Both the position numbers and the translations under genes were made by a program. Positions 21,650 through 34,809 of a DNA stretch of 64,000 nucleotides are shown one piece after another (positions within the stretch are counted from its first letter, which is position 1; each line of letters opens with the position of its first letter). Under the pieces are notes generated by a model. That model ran no database searches, was not told where the DNA came from, and was given only the letters and a program-made list of their open reading frames with translations. Source of the stretch: Schistosoma haematobium (Eukaryota > Platyhelminthes > Trematoda > Strigeidida > Schistosomatidae); the NCBI RefSeq assembly GCF_000699445.3, contig NC_067200.1, forward strand, positions 13,601,256 to 13,665,255, in the 5' to 3' direction.

Positions 21650-24020
21650 CTTCTATTACGTCCACAACCATTTGAACCATTTAATATCAACTTTTACTCC
21701 TGAACATACTGTTTCGTCACACAGTAGGTTAGTTCCTATTCCATGTAGAGCAATATTGTTAAATTACATTGTAAACTGTATTTATTGTCCCTGCTTGACA
21801 GAAGTTAACCAGAATATCGTAAGTTGATGTCCATTTGGTTAATAATGTAACATCTATGTTGGGGATTAGAGAGATTGCATTGCTTTTCTAATGACTTTTA
21901 ATTATTTTTTAGGATAAGGCCATGTATTTCTTTGTATAATGAAGGTATCAATAAACCACTATGGAGTTATTCTAGGCAGTGACAACTTGAGTGGAATGCA
22001 AACGAGAATTATGTACTAAAGAGCAGATTTATTACATGTATATTCTCAAGGGAATATGTCATTCAGAGAATGCTAACTTTTAGTGGTATGAGTGTGACTG
22101 CTTTCTCCGGGCATGCATTTTGAGCTCTCATATGACGACACACAAACCTGTCGCAAACATCTTTACCAGTTAGCAATACCAGTCTACATTTCAATTTCAC
22201 CGAAAACATGAAGATAACTGATTAAGGATTGCCAATTACTTTATTACGACATTGGCAATACAAAAAAGACATTCGATCACATTCCATCGCGATATATATC
22301 TACATAATTCAACTTCATTGATAGTCGTTTTAGAATCTGTATAGTTAGGGTATATATATCTTATTAGTAACAATAATTACCTGTCAAAGTATGTTGTCCT
22401 TGAGTTCACAGCTGTACAGTATTGTCACTAGTATAGACCATAGGATACACAGTGATTCGTGATCAAAGTTAATGGACGCCGAACATGAATTAGAGGAAAC
22501 GTATATGTTTTGATTTGCTCAGGAAGAGAATTGACTCGAATTTCAATCCTCTGGCTTATAGACAATCGACTAGGTTGACCGGAGGCCCATGATTCAGTAT
22601 ATTCGTAACTTGTCAAGTCCTCTAGTAAATGAACAACCTTTAACATGAGAGTGCATTAAAACCTTCGTGGTAGAAGCCAAACGTATTTTTAACACTGGAC
22701 TCTTGGTTCCTAATACAGACGACCCCAATAATTTTGAAGCAATAACCCTGGTCGAGCTGTTTCTATTAGTAGAGAACGTAATGAGATTCATTATTACTCC
22801 ATCTGATGGCTCGCATTTTGTAAGATGAAGACAAGATAGTTCGAGGATTCTGTAACCAGTTATAAAGAACATGCTTCCCTGTTACGACGCAGACAAGTAG
22901 ATTCAATTAAAGCAAAGCACGAGAGAATGTGGCATATTGGTGATGTTTTCTTATCTCCTCAATGGAAATAAATGGCCCTTAGTCCAGTTCAGAGTGATAA
23001 CTTATGAGGATGATCTAGCAAGACAAGTACGGTTGAGGACAGGAAGGAGAATTTTATAAATAGACATTAGGAGACTGGGTCTTCGGCTATTAGTAGATGG
23101 TGGGTGATTGCTCAGAGCCACAGGCGTACTGTCGTAACCCCTGAGTGCTTTTTGTTTATTAAATGTCTGCTTTTGACTGCTCGTTATGCTTATTTTTACT
23201 CATCTTTGAAAAGGACCAACGTTCTTTAGTTGCGAGTGTTATAGAAGAAACTGAAATTATTCAATTAGTTAACAACTGTCATATTGGATGTGATTAGTTT
23301 CACTTTTTTGGCTGTATTTGTTCAAATTTAGGACTTCTGTGTCTACGAGTTCGACCCCAAACACTTTCGATTTCACACCGTTTTGGTTTGGTATTTTACA
23401 AATTTCGCTCTAGAGATCCAACATTTGAGGACTCTCAGTGAAGTTTGTTAAGATTATTACCGGAACGTTTTGTCCGTAATAGTAAGACAGCATATTTACA
23501 AGAAGTTTCGTTGATTACGGTGATATAGTTTTTCGATGACTTTCAAAACAACAAACCTCTATACAAAAACTAGATTCCACTTGATATTCATAAAAAAACA
23601 CCACCCTGATAGCGCCACCATTCTATCATTTGGTGCTGTATATATCAGAGAGCGTTTAAACTACAGTTTGAACTTGCATATTAACTCCACTGCTTGTTTC
23701 TGATGATAATAGTGAACATCTTAATAACACAAAATCCAAAGTGACACCTAACCATACGTAAATAAAGAGGAAAATACAAAAAATGTTGTCAGGAGTCTTA
23801 TAGAATACCCAAAAATGATTATAGTTCTCCATAGATCAAAGAATGAAGAAGAACAGTATTATGGTACTTTATGAAGGTCATATCACGACTTCGCCGGTTG
23901 TAACCGACCAAAATGAAGCTCAGGTATTCACGACTAAATTTATTGGTCTGTCAGGTACTGTTGAACCTTTCCATCCATACTTTGAATATCGTGGTCATTA
24001 AGGAACTCGACATCTTTTAT
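21650..24020. other. No gene seen
   Basis: AT-rich, with no supported exon. The short open frames around 22430-22870 lack family features or good splice sites. A TAGACATTAGGAGACTGGG block near 23060 looks repeat-like, but no second copy is present here. Confidence 0.4.
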
Positions 24021-24029
24021 CTGCCAGGT

Positions 24030-24800
24030 AAACGCGATGTAAGAGAACCTATGGGACCCGATGAAATGTATCTTAGACTACCAGGGGCACTCTCACCCTT
24101 TATTGCAACTTTCTCGAGTTACAGATATACTAGAACATAGAGTTAGAGTAGACTACGAAACCGTTTACCAACCCACAATAAGTTCAGTCTTCATGCAGGT
24201 GTGAGGGATAAATCTGGGAACAAATGTCCTGTGAGATTAACTAGCGTTAATATCTGGACTCCGGGAAATATTATTTGCAAAACGTTATTCAGGTGTCTAG
24301 ATAAAGTTCCAATTTTCTTTAATAAGCAACACAGTTTTAAGCTTCACATCAGTTTTTCATGAACTTGGTAATAGCGCATAATGTTGACGAACTCTGCAAG
24401 ACCGATAGCTATTTACAGACAAGTCGTTTATCGACACTAGTAAGGTCATTGTCAGAATTGTGGTTATGGGTAGTTCAGTTATGTGAATAAACATTTTCCT
24501 AATTGGGCACCAACAGATAGTACGAGTTATCTCCGAGCTGATCAGCTTAGTAGGGTATCTCAAAACACAGCTTAGAGACTGGTTATGTTCCCTTTGTGTG
24601 TGAATGACTTGTAGATAAATCGCAAAAACGAATAGCTGTCTAAGCAGTCCACATTGATAATGACCTCATTAATTTCGATCGTGCATTCCCACCAAGTCAC
24701 AGTTTAGTACACCACGTTACTCACTGCCAATGACAACCAGTCAGCTTAGATTCCATAATCTTCAATATATCGTACCTTGATCCAGATGTACTGTCGAATA
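24030..24800 (+). pseudogene. Decayed CR1/Jockey-type reverse transcriptase
   Basis: The RT motifs appear in the right order across shifting frames: EPMGPDEMYLRLPGALSP near 24050, NKCPVRLTSV (for NYRPVSLTSV), FFNKQHSFKLH (for QHGF), LISLVGYLKTQ or SRVSQNT, then FPLCVNDL near 24590. There are many stops and frame shifts, and no endonuclease was seen upstream. Confidence 0.5.
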
Positions 24801-25434
24801 CCGTCGTTCTCACCTTCCGACTTATATGTTTTTGTGATAAAGGGGAGTTTTAGTCAGTGAAGTTGGTACGTTCTGAGCATTTGCAACACTTTCTGAACTT
24901 TCCAGTTTGCGATTATCGTTTGTCTTTTTGTATGGCAATAATATAAAGATATGGGAGAATATAAGTAGCAACGGAAGTAATTTAAAGTAAAAAAATTGTC
25001 TACGAGGATTATGTGAGAGGCACACAGTTTGGCAGACTCTTAATAATATCTTCAAATGCATTGTAATGAGCGTTGGTCGCCAAGTTACAGATACATACGT
25101 GTTAAATAATGTTAAGCTAACAGTTGTCCAGAAACATAATGGTCAAGGAGTCGTCATCGAGATTTGAAAACCACTTCAAAATGCTGCGCGATATCCGACA
25201 AAATCCTTTTGAACCTTGTGTTCAAGACTTAGAGCTTTTAGTGACGTGAATGTTATATATCTTTTTGGGTTTATAATTCAAATACTTCTAATTGTCACAA
25301 AAACGCTCAAAAACGGCAAACAGATCGGTTACCGGAATCAAAAAGCTGCCATATAATAAGTTGTTTGATAAACTGAACCTACACTCCATGCTATGTAGAA
25401 AGGCTAGAGGTGATATAGTGTAATACTAACTTAG

Positions 25435-25665
25435 CAAGTGACATCCTCATTTCTATCGTCTTCGGAAAGGGGGAATTTATGGGATGGTCTTAAAGAATTC
25501 GCAAACCAAGTGGCAATCACTTGTCAACCAATCATTCTGACTGCCAGCTTTTTATCGAATCGTCGACCAAAGATATTATTAATGAACCTAGTAAAAAAAC
25601 TTATTCAAGATGCAGCAATACGCAAAGCTAATGATAATGTACCAAAATCAATATTAACTCTATGA
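25435..25665 (+). CDS. Possible terminal exon of unknown protein
   Basis: An open stretch follows a plausible acceptor (ACTAACTTAG at 25425-25434) and reads 76 codons to a TGA: QVTSSFLSSSERGNLWDGL, later LMNLVKKLIQDAAIRKAND. Composition and codon choice look like a schistosome exon, but no family was recognised and no upstream exon was joined. It lies 637 nt downstream of a decayed reverse transcriptase, so it could be transposon-derived. Confidence 0.25.
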   Translation, partial: QVTSSFLSSSERGNLWDGLKEFANQVAITCQPIILTASFLSNRRPKILLMNLVKKLIQDAAIRKANDNVPKSILTL

Positions 25666-26141
25666 ACTGAAGTGACTGCCTATGAATGAAAAATTGGAAA
25701 TCACAAAACGTGATATCATGAATAACTAAGACGATAGCAACTGTTATGTAATGAATGTTGATTGAAAGCACCCTCTGGGGTAACCACTGTTAGCGGAGTT
25801 CATTCAATTAACAAATGTCCCACCTCCACTTGATTAGTAACCGTTCACAATCGATGTAGACAAATAGTAGATATTTGATGAGTGTGTTTACACATAAAGT
25901 GTCACAAATAAAGAGAAAATATGGTGTTGATTTTCGTTGTTAAGATGACCGTTAAACAAACATGTCATTATATACCTTTTACCTTGATATGTACTCAAAG
26001 CCTCATAAACTGACACATTTTTAAGGTGAAATACAATCAAATAATAGACGACCGGCCACCCGGTTAATTTTTACCATAAACTGGAATTGCACAGTGCGAT
26101 ATTAAAACACTACTTGCGCGTAATTTGTATCATTCGCTACT

Positions 26142-28827
26142 ATGGGAGGCAGTGGTGATCATGGTCATGATGGCCATGATGATGTTACTAGGGAAGAACT
26201 CTTTAAAGAGTTCAAACCAAGCATTAAATACCGATTTACTAGTATCGTTGGGTCAATAATTGACAAACCTGTCTCTCTTTTTCGCGGTAAAAACTAAATT
26301 ACTGAAGATATTTCTGTAGAACAAGTTGTTAACAGAGTTCGCACTCCATACCCATATTATCATAAGCGGTACGACCGTGTTCCAACGATTGACCAGTGTT
26401 TAACTAATGACTTGGCTTGCATCGAGGAGGCCAATCAGCAATTTCATAGAGACCGGTAAGCCTGTATCCTGAGTAACTTTGTCCGATTGGATTTCGAATA
26501 TTTCTGTTTCTTGTATTAACTCAGTAGACAAGTATGTGTTTATTGGTTAACTTGTTTGCCGAAAGTTTGGGTTTAGTCTGTAGTTTTTGTCTGAACTTCA
26601 ATGAGACAGGTTCATTATATTCTGCTCACAGTAGGTTTTTGCAATCGGTATATAAATCAGGAACTACTTCAGTATAATGAAAGTGTATGCTAATAGGAAG
26701 ACACATTTTCACTATTGTCACCATAGGCCAGATTGTCATATGATCTATATCTCGACTGACACACGAAGACAAAGATGGTAGGCGAAAACAGTTAAATATC
26801 ACGGCTATCACGCCTGGTTACTCATTATGATAAGTGGAAAGTTTCAAAAGTGTACTTGTTGCACCATTATAGGGGGAATATATATCACAGTTTGTGTTTT
26901 ATAGCAAACTGTCCCATATAGTCAAATATCTCATTATTTAGTAGACTATCTATTTTTTATTTAAATTCAATTGACAAAGTCAACCTCAGTATTGAGCAAA
27001 CCAAACTGCTTGTACCTTTCGTTGGCAGCCCAAGTGTTTACCTTCGTATGTAAAAATTTTTGTGAGTTCGATAGCCATATCAATTAAGATAAATTTTCAA
27101 CAATTTTGAAATTTTTTTCAGATAGATTCGATTTCTCTCAACAGTGTTTAAGTACTCAATGTTTCACACTGAAAATTTCTCGTAGTCAAAGCTCAAAGTT
27201 CGATCTTATTAACAGGCTTGGGGCTGTGCATTGCCCTGGTGTTCCATGTAGTTTTGGATCATGACAAAGCTATGTCTAGGTGTATTTTCCGTACGTTTTT
27301 TTTTGGTTTCAGACCTTTTGTCGACGGTCATTTTATTACATTTATAAGGAATATTCTAAATGTTTGTTTAGGCTAGTGGATCTCAATATAGTTCGTGTTC
27401 TGCGAAAACGCAAAAACGAATGTATGCGTTGGTACAATTATGAAAAAGAAGATGTTTATCAATTCTGTGGTCCTATGTTCACTGAATATGAAGATGCAGC
27501 CGTCAACTACTACATTAAATGTATGTTTTCGTGTGTATTTGATCCCTTAATAATAGATTGCTCGTTGAAGCAAACATGGGTTTAAATAATTTAAAATTGA
27601 GTCCCCACTCCAGTTAAGCGCAGTTCGTACTTTAATTTACGACTGTTGCTAAGTGTATGACCAATTTGTGTTGATTTTCATTCACTTAAGAATTGTAAGT
27701 CAATATAACGAGTTAGTAAATTCAGTCTTTTAATCAATTATTGTTTACAGTGCAATCATTCCAAATCACTAATTGATCGGTACTGTACTCATTATTTTAA
27801 CAATTGAATTGTCATATAGTCTACAACACTTGTCTTCCTAAATTGCAAACCAGTCGATAATCGTAGATGTTGCGTGATATGACTTAACATCAGTCCTAGT
27901 GATGCAGACGCACTTTTTTACACTTATCTAGATTCTAAGTTTTAGTGTTATTCCATTCTTTATATTCCGATCGATAATCGATCTATACTAAGGACTAAAC
28001 GCAACCGAAATTACCATGTGTAACCAGCTACGTTTTACAGTCTACGAACATCTTTATTGTATATAATCCCTAGGACAGTGATAACTGGCGTCCCACTATT
28101 GGTAATCTATGAATTAGTGCAGACATTAACCCTGTCCGTTACCCCTCACCACACATCACTCCCTTCAGACTATGACTTTTTGTGTATGCCTTTCAGTTTA
28201 TGGTAACTCCAACCAATGTACATATGTGCTAGGTTCTATATTTTAAATGACTGACTAGGTTTAAGAAATGTTGCCCAGACTTTTCAGAGATTCGTCGATG
28301 ACGTACTTTTCAATGTAATCAACGGGACTACATGGATAAGTTATTCAGAGGTCTTGACTTCGTGCATGCACACCTTGATTACTGTCTTATCGCAATCCCA
28401 GACAATCTCTGTACCGACCAGACTTTAAATATTTTGTCTGAACGGAACGAACTGAGGTTTATTCGATTATATTAATTTACGCCCTTCTGTTTAGTTTACG
28501 AAGCTTTTTTGAGTCTCTCAATCAAAGATTTTATCAAAACACATTTTGTACGTAATTTAATAACTGTCAGTCTTTTCATCACAATACATTTACTCATTCC
28601 TTTTATAAGATGGAGAATTACACTGGTCAACAAGTGTTGTTGATGCTTTCATGAAACAGAAACATCGTTTACTATGGGAAAAACGTTACGGCCCAGTTGG
28701 TAAAGCTTCTGATGAGAAAAAGAAACTAGCTGCAGCTGGTGATAAAGCAACTAAAGAGGGAAATTTCATTTCGAAAATACGAGAAATTGGGTTTGGTAGA
28801 GATATACCGAAAGAAGTTCATCTGTAG
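26142..28827 (+). CDS. NDUFB10: NADH dehydrogenase [ubiquinone] 1 beta subcomplex subunit 10
   Basis: Accessory subunit of mitochondrial complex I, in the membrane arm. Exons 26142-26286, 26320-26455, 27372-27520 and 28610-28827 total 648 nt (215 residues plus TAG) with matching phases. The N-terminus is His/Asp-rich (MGGSGDHGHDGHDD). Family hallmarks follow: RVRTPYPYYHKRYDRVPTID with a Cys in QCLTNDLACIEEANQQF, then LRKRKNECMRWYN and a second Cys in YQFCGPM. The Lys-rich C-terminus is typical of flatworm proteins only by inference. Spaced Cys residues fit the CHCH-like disulfide pattern known for this subunit. Intron 1 is only 33 nt (26287-26319); reading through it meets TAA at once. Intron 3 (27521-28609) holds an RTE tail and a gypsy RT fragment. 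Start choice: the first ATG in the open frame, and the length fits the family. Confidence 0.93.
26287..26319 (+). other. 33-nt micro-intron of NDUFB10
   Basis: It starts GTAAAAAC and ends TTTCTGTAG, with CTAA near the start. Removing it joins CGC-G to AA-CAA and keeps the family's reading frame (LFRE-QVVNRVR). The length is a multiple of three, but retention puts a TAA two codons after the junction. Confidence 0.85.
28070..28256 (+). mobile_element. RTE/SR2-like 3' tail fragment
   Basis: TATGGTAACTCCAACCAATG, ACATATGTGCTAGGTTCTA and ATGACTGACTAGG match the end of the element at 5500-5580 with differences. It lies in intron 3 of NDUFB10. Confidence 0.5.
28256..28470 (+). pseudogene. Gypsy (CsRn1-type) reverse transcriptase fragment
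   Basis: A reading with frame changes gives LRNVAQTFQRFVDDVLF, then MDKLFRGLDFVHAHLDYCLI from 28332. This is the LTR-type active site, usually FVYAYIDDCLIAS; the YIDD here reads HLDY. It lies inside NDUFB10 intron 3, upstream of its last exon. Confidence 0.6.
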
Positions 28828-28999
28828 TTTACTGGTAAGCAACCCAATGTATATATATATGAACACAACCTTTAATATCATTGTTAATGTAATGAAAATA
28901 TTGAACTACTATTCGATAATAATGATAAAGTTGGTTTTTGCCAAGGAATTCAATTGGAGAACCATTAAAAACTGGGGTCACCAGACAGTTGTAAGTGGA

Positions 29000-31900
29000 C
29001 GTCTACAACCCTACCGGAGACAGTCCAGGACCTTCCGTTTTTTGTGGTAATCCTGTAACTCATTAGACTGCTAGGTTTGAATTCAGTGGCCCACATTCCC
29101 GAATTCAACCGATCCCTGACATAATTCTGACCCTTTTGACATGTCTACAACATAAAAGTGTACTCTTTGTTATCCACACAATGCTGATTTAAATCGAAAA
29201 AAATCTTTTGAGGATCGAATTACTTTTCGATGTACCTCTACTTTTGTTATATGAAGCATACGTTGGCGTTATACATACTCCCAAGCTGTAGTTCTCACTG
29301 ATGAATCAATGTTTTCCTGTTGTGTTTTAAAGCACTTGTGATTGGACAGCCGACTTTCGACTGTAGCGTTTTAGATTCAAGTCTCGCATTATTTTCAGTT
29401 TGTATAAGCAGATGGTATCGTTGCTGGTACTCATAAAAATACAGGTTATTCAAATCTAAGTACACAAACCTGTTTGTTTTAGTTATATGTTAACAGTTAT
29501 TTTTCTCGGCATTTGGAATTCGTATCTTAAGTGTAAAAAATAAAAGGTGTAGTAGGACCTCTCAGTGTATAATCTTGTAAAATATCCATCTCTATGCCTC
29601 TTTCACTTGGAGGGGCAGGGATTTGTGTTTAGGGCATTCGACCCTCAGTCACCAAGTCCCTGATCCGAACACTATTCTGTCTACTTCAGTTTAGATAACC
29701 GGAAATATCAATTTATTCCTCACACTCAGAGTGTAGCTGGAACTTAATCACTGGACAGATGAGTTAACTTATTATTGCCATCGTCTTTTTACTTTTCTGA
29801 AAAGAATCTAGGTAGCTCCAAGTGTTTATTATTACCGAACTTCAAAGATGGACATGATACAATTCTCGTATGGTTATAGCCTACTGGAATACTTTTTCCT
29901 GCTTATTATCGTGCTTGCCGAATAGGTTTTTTTTTAAAAGATAGTCTTCAGATTCTTCATTGAACCTGCTGACTTTCTAACAATGTTGTTTAATATTACA
30001 TATGCATAGTCTTCTTCATTACGTAATCTAACTGCACACCTAATCAATCGTTTTTCTTCTTTGTCCCTAACAAAGAATATTCTTAGGTTTGAAATTTTCA
30101 ATTTGTGACAAATAATAGTGACAGTATAAAAAGTGTTGATTTTTCGGTTTGTCTCGTCATCTTCAGTAGCTGATCCAATTATCATTTAGTCAGATTATTG
30201 AATCAATTTTAAAACCAAATTAATTTGTAATATAGGATGTATAGAGGCAGTTGTCAAGACTAAAGATTCCAGAGATTTGTCGAAAAATTGTTGATTTCAC
30301 GGCACAAGTAAATGTGAAACAATTTTCAAAAATCCTAGGTGTTTACTAATTCAATTATTTTTATGTATGTTGTTAAATAAGCTGTACAGGATGATTCGGG
30401 TATGAAGAAGTATTGCTTAAAACGTTATTGTAGGAACTGACTAGTTAATTTGTAAGGTTAAGATTTTTTACTTTGGTAGAAGTATTCCGAAGAATTACAA
30501 CGTCAAAATGCGGTGTATAAAGATTGTTTTATGAACCAGTTTTGACTTTTAATGGCTAGTCAAGAAATTGAAGTTGTTTTTGGAAAAGTTGAGACAACGT
30601 CTAGATCAATATTATTTTGACAAATTAAAAAATCCATAATGATTTGGAAAGGGATTTGTGGTGGCACAATGCCTTCAATAAGTAGGATACCTGTTAAGCA
30701 TAATAATTTGTAGTTTGAATATCTCATTTGAAAGAGTAAACATCTTACCTAGAGGCGAGCTTTGTAAATAACTCAATCGTTTATAAGCAGTTTTAATGAG
30801 TTAAGTTGCTTTTCTGTGCGTGACGAACAGTCTATCTAGGTTGAGTTTATGTCATGTCATTTCAATAAGGCTATTTATGTACTGCGTAAACAACGTACTG
30901 AGATATTTGACTACATAAAAAGTGAAATGTCCATCAAAATGACGATCCAAGTTATGTTATATATTATAACGTGCTTCGTAAGATCATTTAGCGATCATTG
31001 TATAATTAGCAAGAAGTTTGGTGAGTTATTTAGTTCCATCTGGTTAGAATAGTCAAATAATATAGGGATTGTATATTAGAAATAAATCGATTTAGGTTGA
31101 TGACCACGATGAATTGTTAAATATAGGCTAGATAAGATGCTTTGTTCCCTATTTTAAGTACGTATCCCATTAAAGCATTAACAAAAAACATGCTTATGTT
31201 ACTGATTCACATGTAAGCTATCGTTGGAAAACCCGAGGGACATTCTTTCTTAACTTTACGGCTCATGTGCGAAACAAATAAGATTTTTGTCAACCAGTAA
31301 ATCGAGAATGTTTTATAAGTCGAGATGTATGGGAGTCTATACTACGTAAAACAATTAAGTAGTCTGAAATCTTACATAAGAACTTAGTAGTCAAAAGTTT
31401 GAGACTCTGACATTTGTGTGGATACAAATCTCATCAAGAACCAGTCTTAAGTGTTAACACTTTTGTTTTTGATAAGTAACGAACCACCACTGAATGAACA
31501 CTTTCCCTACTTTTTTCATAGTGCTCTAAGCGTTTAGATACCATAGCTTGGTGGGATAATCGAAATGTTCTTGTCCTGTTTTATACATTCTATCTGTAAA
31601 CTTGATTCATGCTCTAATTAGATTACATTCCTTCTCAGAAAATGTTTAGTCTCAGGATTATTTACCTATCGATCAATCATATTCAACCATTGTAGTTCAG
31701 TTCATTCTAGATAATTATTGTATATTAGGCTAAGCTTTTACACAACATATCCGTTTCCTTAAAGGAACGAGCATGTCTGATTAGTACCACAAACAACAAC
31801 GTACAATCATTTAGATTGAATGATAATCTCTAGAATAACGATCTATCCATTTTCTCCTAAAAACTGAACATACCATTCGAAAATAAAAGATCACATGTTT

Positions 31901-32860
31901 TTATGAACAAACTTATTTGAACTTATTTTTTTTACAACTTTTAAAATCTCATCCATAAAATTGAACTGTTGTATTCTATCATCATGTATGTTACAAGCCG
32001 TCTCTTTGTAATCTAAATTAAAAAAGAATGGATAGATCAGATAAATAGCATAAGCAAGAAACATTCAAACAAAAACGAAGCAAAACAGCCATATTACATA
32101 TCTTGGATTTCAGAATGTGATGTCATAGAAAAACATCGATCTGGATAAGCTTTAGCCTAAATATCAGATCTACTTTGAATTGATATGTATTCAGTATGTT
32201 ATGTATGTTAAAGTGTTGATTTTTTGCAACAAATAAATTGTATATTCTTGCGTGGTTGTACATCGTCAAATGGAACTGAACTATTTTAAGGAAGTATGTT
32301 TTACTAAGATTACAATAACTAGTGAAAATAAAGTAGCATTGTTTCTTCATTTGACACTGGTAAACGTAACTGCTCAACTATGTCCAGTATCTGTCCTTCC
32401 GCATAAGATAACCTAACTTGCATCATTTGTGGGTGGAACGCTACTTCTGCAAATAAGCCATCTAGCTCAGAGTATATAACACCCGAAAGTGAGTAGTTCG
32501 TTTATTGAATCTAGACAGAAAAAGCTGGTTATGAAAGAGCTATCTCACCCTATCCACTTCATAGCCGATTAAATAGTCAATATGGACGTGTCGAGGAGAA
32601 TGAAAACCCTTCAATAGTGTACATTGATAGACAGCACAATTATTGTTTGAAGTCAAGAACCTGTTGTGGTAAGCTCCGAACAAAACAATATTTTTTTCAG
32701 TTCGCATTGTCGTAATTTCACTGTCCAAAGGGTCAACGTAAATAGTAGCCAACAGTCTTACCAACGACGTTTATTGATCGCAAAGAAGTCAATAGTAATC
32801 ACTAAGGTAGAAATTACGATCTTGATAAACAGGCAGTGAACGATTTATAGGGCTTGTAAC
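29000..32860. other. No gene seen; one SINE
   Basis: AT-rich, without supported exons. A tRNA-like SINE lies at 29616-29765. Open frames here are short and featureless. Confidence 0.4.
29616..29765 (+). repeat. SINE family C, copy 1
   Basis: GTGTTTAGGGCATTCGACCC, CAAGTCCCTGATCCGAACAC and CACACTCAGAGTGTAGCTGG..GATGAGTTAA parallel the copy at 32873-33035. The B box-like part is weak. Confidence 0.45.
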
Positions 32861-32872
32861 CGCAAATTCTGT

Positions 32873-33035
32873 GAAGCTGTGGTTAAGGAGCTTGAATTTC
32901 AACTACTAAGTCGGAGGTCCGAACCTTGCTCTATCTACCTTCATTTCAGAAGCCAGGTAGTATCAGTAGCCCTTACACTTAAAGTGTGACAGAGCCAAGT
33001 ACACGAGTCCCCACTTGGTAAATGAGTTAAGTAGA
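32873..33035 (+). repeat. SINE family C, copy 2
   Basis: TAAGTCGGAGGTCCGAACCT (B box-like), GCCAGGTAGTATCAGTAGCC, CACTTAAAGTGTGACAGAGC and AAATGAGTTAAG line up with 29616-29765. Confidence 0.45.
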
Positions 33036-33209
33036 CCTACGATTGCATTTAAATTCGAGTCAACAATCTTATTAACCGAATCCAACACTCAAACTCATCT
33101 GATTTACACAAACAAATGAAACACAAAATGGCAATCATGTAAAAGGTAAGCGCTTAACATAAGATATAAGCTTTATCCTTGCTGGAAGCTTAGTAGTTTG
33201 GAAATTGAC

Positions 33210-33535
33210 CACATACGAGTTAACGTGATTAAACGGGTTGGTAGATACGGAGGATTCACCTAGGGGAGTTGGAAAACCCTGATTCCAAATCAATCATGCA
33301 CATGGGCTCCAGGATCCTGAAAGAACAAATGGCATATAAACTTATTGTTGGTCACCGGATACCATGGGACTGAATATCTTAACGTTGTTCCACTACCTTG
33401 TAGATTAGACCTCTAGATTAAAGGTTCGGGGAGTGACTCCCTGGCAGTATTCCAGCCCTCAAGCCAACCGAATGACGAGGTGTGGCGCATATATATTTGG
33501 TGTCTCCTTGTACTAATATTTGTGTTTAAATAATA
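33210..33535 (+). repeat. Dispersed repeat A, copy 2 (partial)
   Basis: GATACGGAGGATTCACCTAG, AAAACCCTGATTCCAAATCA, GGGCTCCAGGATCCTGAAAG and CTTAACGTTGTTCCACTACC match 60598-60905 in the same orientation, at clearly lower identity. It ends in a TTTAAATAATAATAG tail. Confidence 0.6.
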
Positions 33536-34809
33536 ATAGTAAATTATTGTAGACCGCATCTTTTACAATACCATCTGTTACTTAGGCAAAAATCCAGCTT
33601 TTTGTAGAAAAACAGATTATTTCAGCTTATAACTCGATAGAATGCAATTCAGTAACAAGAGATTTGTGTATTCAGAGTTAAGTTGGATATTTTATTGTGA
33701 AAGGAGTGCTAATAATAATATCAATGATCGGAGGTTTAAACCAAAGCTGGTTTGGGCGGGGATTCAAGCTGGTAAAAAATTTGTTAGAAGGCCAGTTAGT
33801 TAAACTACTATGCTACTATTGCTCATTTGTGGAAAACGATGCTACTGTATCACTATAACTTGTAATTATAAGTCTAACAAAACGGGCATAATTAAACATA
33901 AAAATAGAAAACTAAAGACATCAACTATTTTTCTTGGTTACAATGCGTACAATAAAGCATGGGTCGAACCTCCAAAAACGCGCATGCACACACATATACA
34001 TTTTCATGATGGACTTGGAAGCGATGAAGAGAATGCGGAAAAGACAAATAAAACACATCATTAATGCGACAGGTTAAAATAAATAATTTATGTCATTATA
34101 AAATGTCAAAATGAGGTAAATGTATATATAAATAAGTCATTTTATGTCTCTATGATGGGTTTTCTTCGGTAAAAAAATACTTAATCAATTACTAGATGAT
34201 GATTAGTAGTAGTAATAACTAGCCATTAGACAAAAAAGTAAGATGAAGACTGAGGGGGGAGGAGGCGGTAACCCCGATAGAACATGAAAACAATATAAAT
34301 CGAAGTGATAATAATATAATCATTTTTATGAATGAAAACATGATTTAAATGCAGACCGAAATCATGGTGAGGTATAATAACTAGTATAGAAGCACATTGA
34401 GTAAGAACGATTTGCTAGTTTAGTTTCTCACACCTCCCCCCTAGAAAAAGTAGGATAGGTTTTCACATTTTAACACAGAAACAACAAATAATGTTCAGTA
34501 TTGAAGCTGTCAATTACTAATTAGTGCTCCGTATCAATGAAATCACATTCATGTAACATAAGAATACAGTAAACAGTTTATGGTAAGAAATATGCATGGG
34601 TGATGATTGTGTTGGTGATGAAATGATAATTGGTTGGTTTCTGTGAGCGAAAAAAACAAAACACATTAATAACAGTAGTTAAGAAAAATGGTGAGATTTA
34701 ATGCCACCTCCTGGATAGGGAGAGAAAAATAGGGAAAAGAAATGTGAAAACGGAATACAACAAACACGAATATCAAACTAACAAGTAAAAAGCGAATATG
34801 GAGATAATA

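Larger units (their letters stand above)
15845..21650 (+). mobile_element. CR1-like (SR1-type) non-LTR retrotransposon, near full length, interrupted
   Basis: The order is: a leader, ORF1 with a PHD-type finger (15982-16896), the start of an apurinic-type endonuclease (17460-17766), an LTR-element insertion (17754-19290), the endonuclease C-terminus (19297-19430), the reverse transcriptase (19406-21163) and a frame-shifted C-terminal domain (21294-21554). Such elements copy themselves by target-primed reverse transcription. This copy cannot be autonomous because of stop codons, the interruption and a changed catalytic box. Confidence 0.8.

Noticed and set aside
33810..34064. 84-codon open frame with a His-rich end (HTHIHFHDGLG)
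   Set aside because: Plausible codons, but no acceptor in frame, no family and no partner exon; left unannotated.
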